Shown here piece by piece: positions 61,154-64,000 of a stretch of 64,000 nt of DNA; position 1 is the stretch's first letter; every line of letters begins with the position of its first letter. The stretch comes from Parietichytrium sp. I65-24A (Eukaryota > Sar > Bigyra > Thraustochytrida > Thraustochytriidae), in contig BLSF01000002.1 of assembly GCA_012862575.1 (NCBI GenBank), forward strand, positions 806,001 through 870,000, written 5' to 3'. Under the pieces are notes generated by a model. It was not told where the DNA came from. It did not search any database and was given only the letters and a program-made list of their open reading frames with translations. The translations under genes were made by a program, and so were the position numbers.

Positions 61154-61345
61154 TAACAAACTGGCCCAAGTCTGGGAATCTCGGGGATCTCGGGAGCCTT
61201 TGCCGACCCTGCTGGTAAAACTACGTTTTCGAATTCCTGCTCCAAAACGCGCCTTCTTCCGTTCTTCCGAGTCGATGAACTCAAGTTGTGAAATTCTGTC
61301 TGTCAAATTCTGAACTCTTAAAAGATGGGAAAAGGGAAGGGCTCN
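61154..61345. other. End of first contig, no gene
   Basis: The stretch before the first single-N gap holds no supported gene. Its last 25 bases (61321-61345) are identical to 62966-62990, the first bases after the second N. Confidence 0.7.
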
Positions 61346-61346
61346 C
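61346..61346. other. Single-N assembly gap
   Basis: An isolated N that joins two contigs. Confidence 0.9.
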
Positions 61347-61386
61347 TAGCTTGATTCAAACGGTGAACCGGAAGATACGGGAAGAA

Positions 61387-62443
61387 GATGGGAAAAGGGA
61401 AGGGCTCCTCAGAGAGCATTTTCTTTCTCCTCCCTCTGCAGAAATCGCTTCTTTCGTTGTCTCATATTTCAAGTTTCCTACCCGCAGATCTACCACACAA
61501 CCACACAGCCAAATTTCTGCAGGATAAGAGGTGCTAGAGCTGAGAGCCCCTCCCCTAGCGCTAGGGTCAGGGAGGGCAGGCTGTTGGGCCGAGTCGCGCA
61601 AATTTGTTTTGGCTGCCGTCACCATGTGCTTGAAGACGCCACATTGATGAACACATTGAAGAGCACCAAAGCTGACGGTTGCGGCACATGTCTTACCTTC
61701 AAGGTTCAAGTCTCGGGCGAGTCGCCATCAATCGGCTGAACTGAAGCAGTTTTGGAGTTCACACAGCATCACACAGTAAATGAGTCTGTTTCTGTAACCA
61801 TGTAATTCTAGGCTCTAGCTAGCTGTTAATGACAGACGCTTACTGGCGTTGTCTAAATCTGAGAAAGTTTTTGCGTTGAGCTGGTTGTGCAAAAACAGCT
61901 GTTCTGCAAAACGATGAGGAAGTCCAATAAGCAGATTTGGAGTCGTCCGAAGTCCAGGAATCACAGTATCAAAAGCACTACTTACCTGACGAGGATCATC
62001 CGGTGCTACTCAACTACTTGAAGGCTCTACGGTTACAGTCTTTGATGTTTTCTTACGACTACTATCTCCTCCGCAGTTGTAGCTTCACGCAACTGGAGTT
62101 AGCTCCTGCGCTAAGCAGTCTTTAACAGTCGTGAAAGTGGCAGGAAGATGAAAGGAGACATACTTACACAAGATTTAGCAAAGTGAAAGGAATTCCGAGT
62201 TTTGCAAGTCCACAGAGCGACTTCGGAAATCGCGGGTGGACTGATCAATTCGATTCCTTGGCTGCACGAGACAATCAGTGGACGCGCCAGTCGCGCGCTT
62301 CAAAATTCAGAAATTCACAAGTTCAGAAATTCAGGTTTTCGATTTTGAGGACTGTGAAAACCATGAAATGATTGGATCATCGATTCACCGTCCCTCAACG
62401 TCTGCGCATAAGGAGGGCTATCCACTTTCGCTGACAGGTGGCC
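61387..62443. repeat. 1.05 kb direct repeat, copy 1
   Basis: It matches 62970-64000, with few base changes and some short indels of 2 to about 14 bases (for example near 62003, 62074 and 62210). The window ends inside copy 2, so its true end is not known. On the minus strand it carries the same possible coding segment as copy 2 (61356-61709 and the equivalent of 63404-63742), but in this copy the second part is interrupted. Confidence 0.93.
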
Positions 62444-62964
62444 GGTCAGACATGGTCAGACTTGAAAATTTCTCATGCCTCCACTGGCCCTGCAGATCCC
62501 ACGATTCCCAGCAGGCCCGAGACATCTTGGTTAACTCAAACGACTTCAGCTGTGTGGCAGGTTGTAGACACCTGTACATCTGTCGGGAAGCATCGCACAG
62601 TTTTCGTAATGCCCCGCTCTCCGTCAATCGTTTCTTTCCTCTCTCATTCATTCATTCTTCCTTTCTTTATCTTTTTTTTTCCCCACTCCCTCTCTTTCCC
62701 TATCTCTCTCTCTCTCTCAATCCTTTCCAAACTCTGGTTTCCTGTTGGGCTCTGACCTCCAGATGGCCTTCCTCCATTCGTCTCGTCTCGTCTTTGCTTT
62801 CATCTTATGCCTAATAAACTGTAAACCACATCACATGCGCTACAACTCTAGTACGGTCGCACTATATGTTTGGGCCAGCCAAACTTTCATCCTGCGGCGA
62901 GCGAGCAGCCAGCGGTAAGGTCAGGCATTCTTTCTTCTCCCAATGCTCACAGCATCTCCCAATG

Positions 62965-62965
62965 N
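62965..62965. other. Single-N assembly gap
   Basis: An isolated N at the start of repeat copy 2, apparently a second contig join. Confidence 0.9.
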
Positions 62966-62969
62966 AAAA

Positions 62970-64000
62970 GATGGGAAAAGGGAAGGGCTCCTCAGAGAGC
63001 ATTTTCTTTCTCCTCCCTCTGCAGAAATCGCTTCTTTCGTTGTCTCATATTTCAAGTTTCCTACCCGCAGATCTACCACACAACCACACAGCCAAATTTC
63101 TGCAGGATAAGAGGTGCTAGAGCTGAGAGCCCCTCCCCTAGCGCTAGGGTCAGGGAGGGCAGGCTGTTGGGCCGAGTCGCGCAAATTTGTTTTGGCTGCC
63201 GTCACCATGTGCTTGAAGACGCCACATTGATGAACACATTGAAGAGCACCAAAGCTGACGGTTGCGGCACATGTCTTACCTTCAAGGTTCAAGTCTCGGG
63301 CGAGTCGCCATCAATCGGCTGAACTGAAGCAGTTTTGGAGTTCACACAGCATCACACAGTAAATGAGTCTGTTTCTGTGACCATGTAACTCTCTAGCTAG
63401 GCTCTAGCTAGCTGTTAATGACAGACGCTTACTGGCGTTGTCTAAATCTGAGAAAGTTTTTGCGTTGAGCTGGTTGTGCAAAAACAGCTGTTCTGCAAAA
63501 CGATGAGGAAGTCCAATAAGCAGATTTGGAGTCGTCCGAAGTCCAGGAATCACAGTATCAAAAGCACTACTTACCTGACGAGGATCATCAAAACTACTTG
63601 AAGGCTCTACGGTTACAGTCTTTGATGTTTTCTTACGATCTACTATCTCCTCCGCAGCTACAACTGGAGTTAGCTCCTGCGCTAAGCAGTCTTTAACAGT
63701 CGTGAAAGTGGCAGGAAGATGAAAGGAGACATACTTACACAAGATTTAGCAAAGTGAAAGGAATTCCGAGTTTTGCAAGTCGGAAATCGCGGGTGGACTG
63801 ATCAATTCGATTCCTTGGCTGCACGAGACAATCAGTGGACGCGCCAGTCGCGCGCTTCAAAATTCAGAAATTCACAAGTTCAGAAATTCAGGTTTTCGAT
63901 TTTGAGGACTGTGAAAACCATGAAATGATTGGATCATCGATTCACCGTCCCTCAACGTCTGCGCATAAGGAGGGCTATCCACTTTCGCTGACAGGTGGCC
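62970..64000. repeat. 1.03 kb direct repeat, copy 2 (truncated by window end)
   Basis: Copy of 61387-62443. The separation of matching bases falls from 1583 at the beginning to 1557 at the end, so this copy has a net 26 fewer bases. A 12-base extra piece (CTCTCTAGCTAG region near 63389) is present here and absent or different in copy 1. Confidence 0.93.
63404..63742 (-). CDS. Possible exon or gene fragment of unknown function in the repeat
   Basis: A 112-codon minus frame without a good ATG, containing 'KDCLAQELTPVVAAEE' and 'LLIGLPHRFAEQLFLHNQLN'. A strong donor-like CAG-GTAAGT (complement of about 63573-63581) lies inside it, and another (TGT-GTAAGT near 63732-63740) at its upstream end, so it may be one exon of a spliced gene. 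A second minus frame, downstream at 62921-63292, has an AAG-GTAAGA donor-like site near 63281. I recognise no family. The equivalent frame in copy 1 is not open. Confidence 0.3.
   Translation of the reverse strand: MCKYVSFHLPATFTTVKDCLAQELTPVVAAEEIVDRKKTSKTVTVEPSSSFDDPRQVSSAFDTVIPGLRTTPNLLIGLPHRFAEQLFLHNQLNAKTFSDLDNASKRLSLTAS

Noticed and set aside
61356-61709. A minus frame shared by both repeat copies as a separate gene
   Set aside because: It runs through the contig-end region, lacks a clear ATG-based start and both strands are open here, so I treat it only as part of the repeat.
1-64000. A multi-gene defence, secondary-metabolite or other special gene cluster
   Set aside because: The genes are ordinary housekeeping or trafficking genes with individual promoters and mixed strands; nothing indicates a linked novel system. 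The unusual signals are the rearranged fossil at 16 kb and the uORF array at 52 kb.

Overview
The window is nuclear DNA of an intron-poor, fairly gene-dense unicellular eukaryote. It holds about 20 recognisable or well-supported protein genes on both strands. Only presenilin (two introns), an HMGB-type protein (one) and V-ATPase subunit B (one) show introns; these are 82-95 bases long with GTAAGT or GTGAGT donors. There are no operons, no Shine-Dalgarno sites and no tRNA or rRNA genes. Intron scarcity and gene style suggest a microalga, perhaps a unicellular red alga. No gene here proves the lineage, so this is inference.

Layout. 0-5 kb: HID1 and presenilin, both minus. 6.4-9 kb: a LACTB2-type metallo-beta-lactamase (plus) and a bZIP factor (minus). 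9-13.5 kb: a gene-poor stretch ending at a two-box HMGB protein. 15-17 kb: a decayed gene containing a tandem duplication with a stray piece of the presenilin gene between the copies. 18-23.4 kb: ribosomal protein eS7, an ankyrin-repeat protein and a zinc-ribbon protein. 23.4-30.1 kb: a 6.6 kb stretch in which I find no gene. 30-38 kb: CLN3/battenin, V-ATPase B, a MAPEG protein, a LYAR-type nucleolar zinc-finger protein and a secreted C45-type Ntn hydrolase. 39-45 kb: an organelle-targeted DEAD-box helicase, a coiled-coil protein and SF3A3. 45.7-58 kb: the WAVE-complex subunit NAP1/HEM, a small basic protein, a second bZIP factor and a P4-ATPase flippase. 58.4-59.7 kb: DPH1. 61.3-64 kb: a roughly 1.05 kb segment present twice, next to single-N contig joins.

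Several genes serve endomembrane and lysosome work (HID1, presenilin, CLN3, V-ATPase B, the flippase) and several serve RNA or translation (SF3A3, DEAD-box, eS7, LYAR, DPH1). They have separate promoters and alternate strands, so shared location need not mean shared regulation. Convergent genes often end very close together: NAP1 and its neighbour are 33 bases apart, and the second bZIP frame and the flippase overlap by 20. Upstream regions are rich in GA/CT tracts and short tandem repeats.
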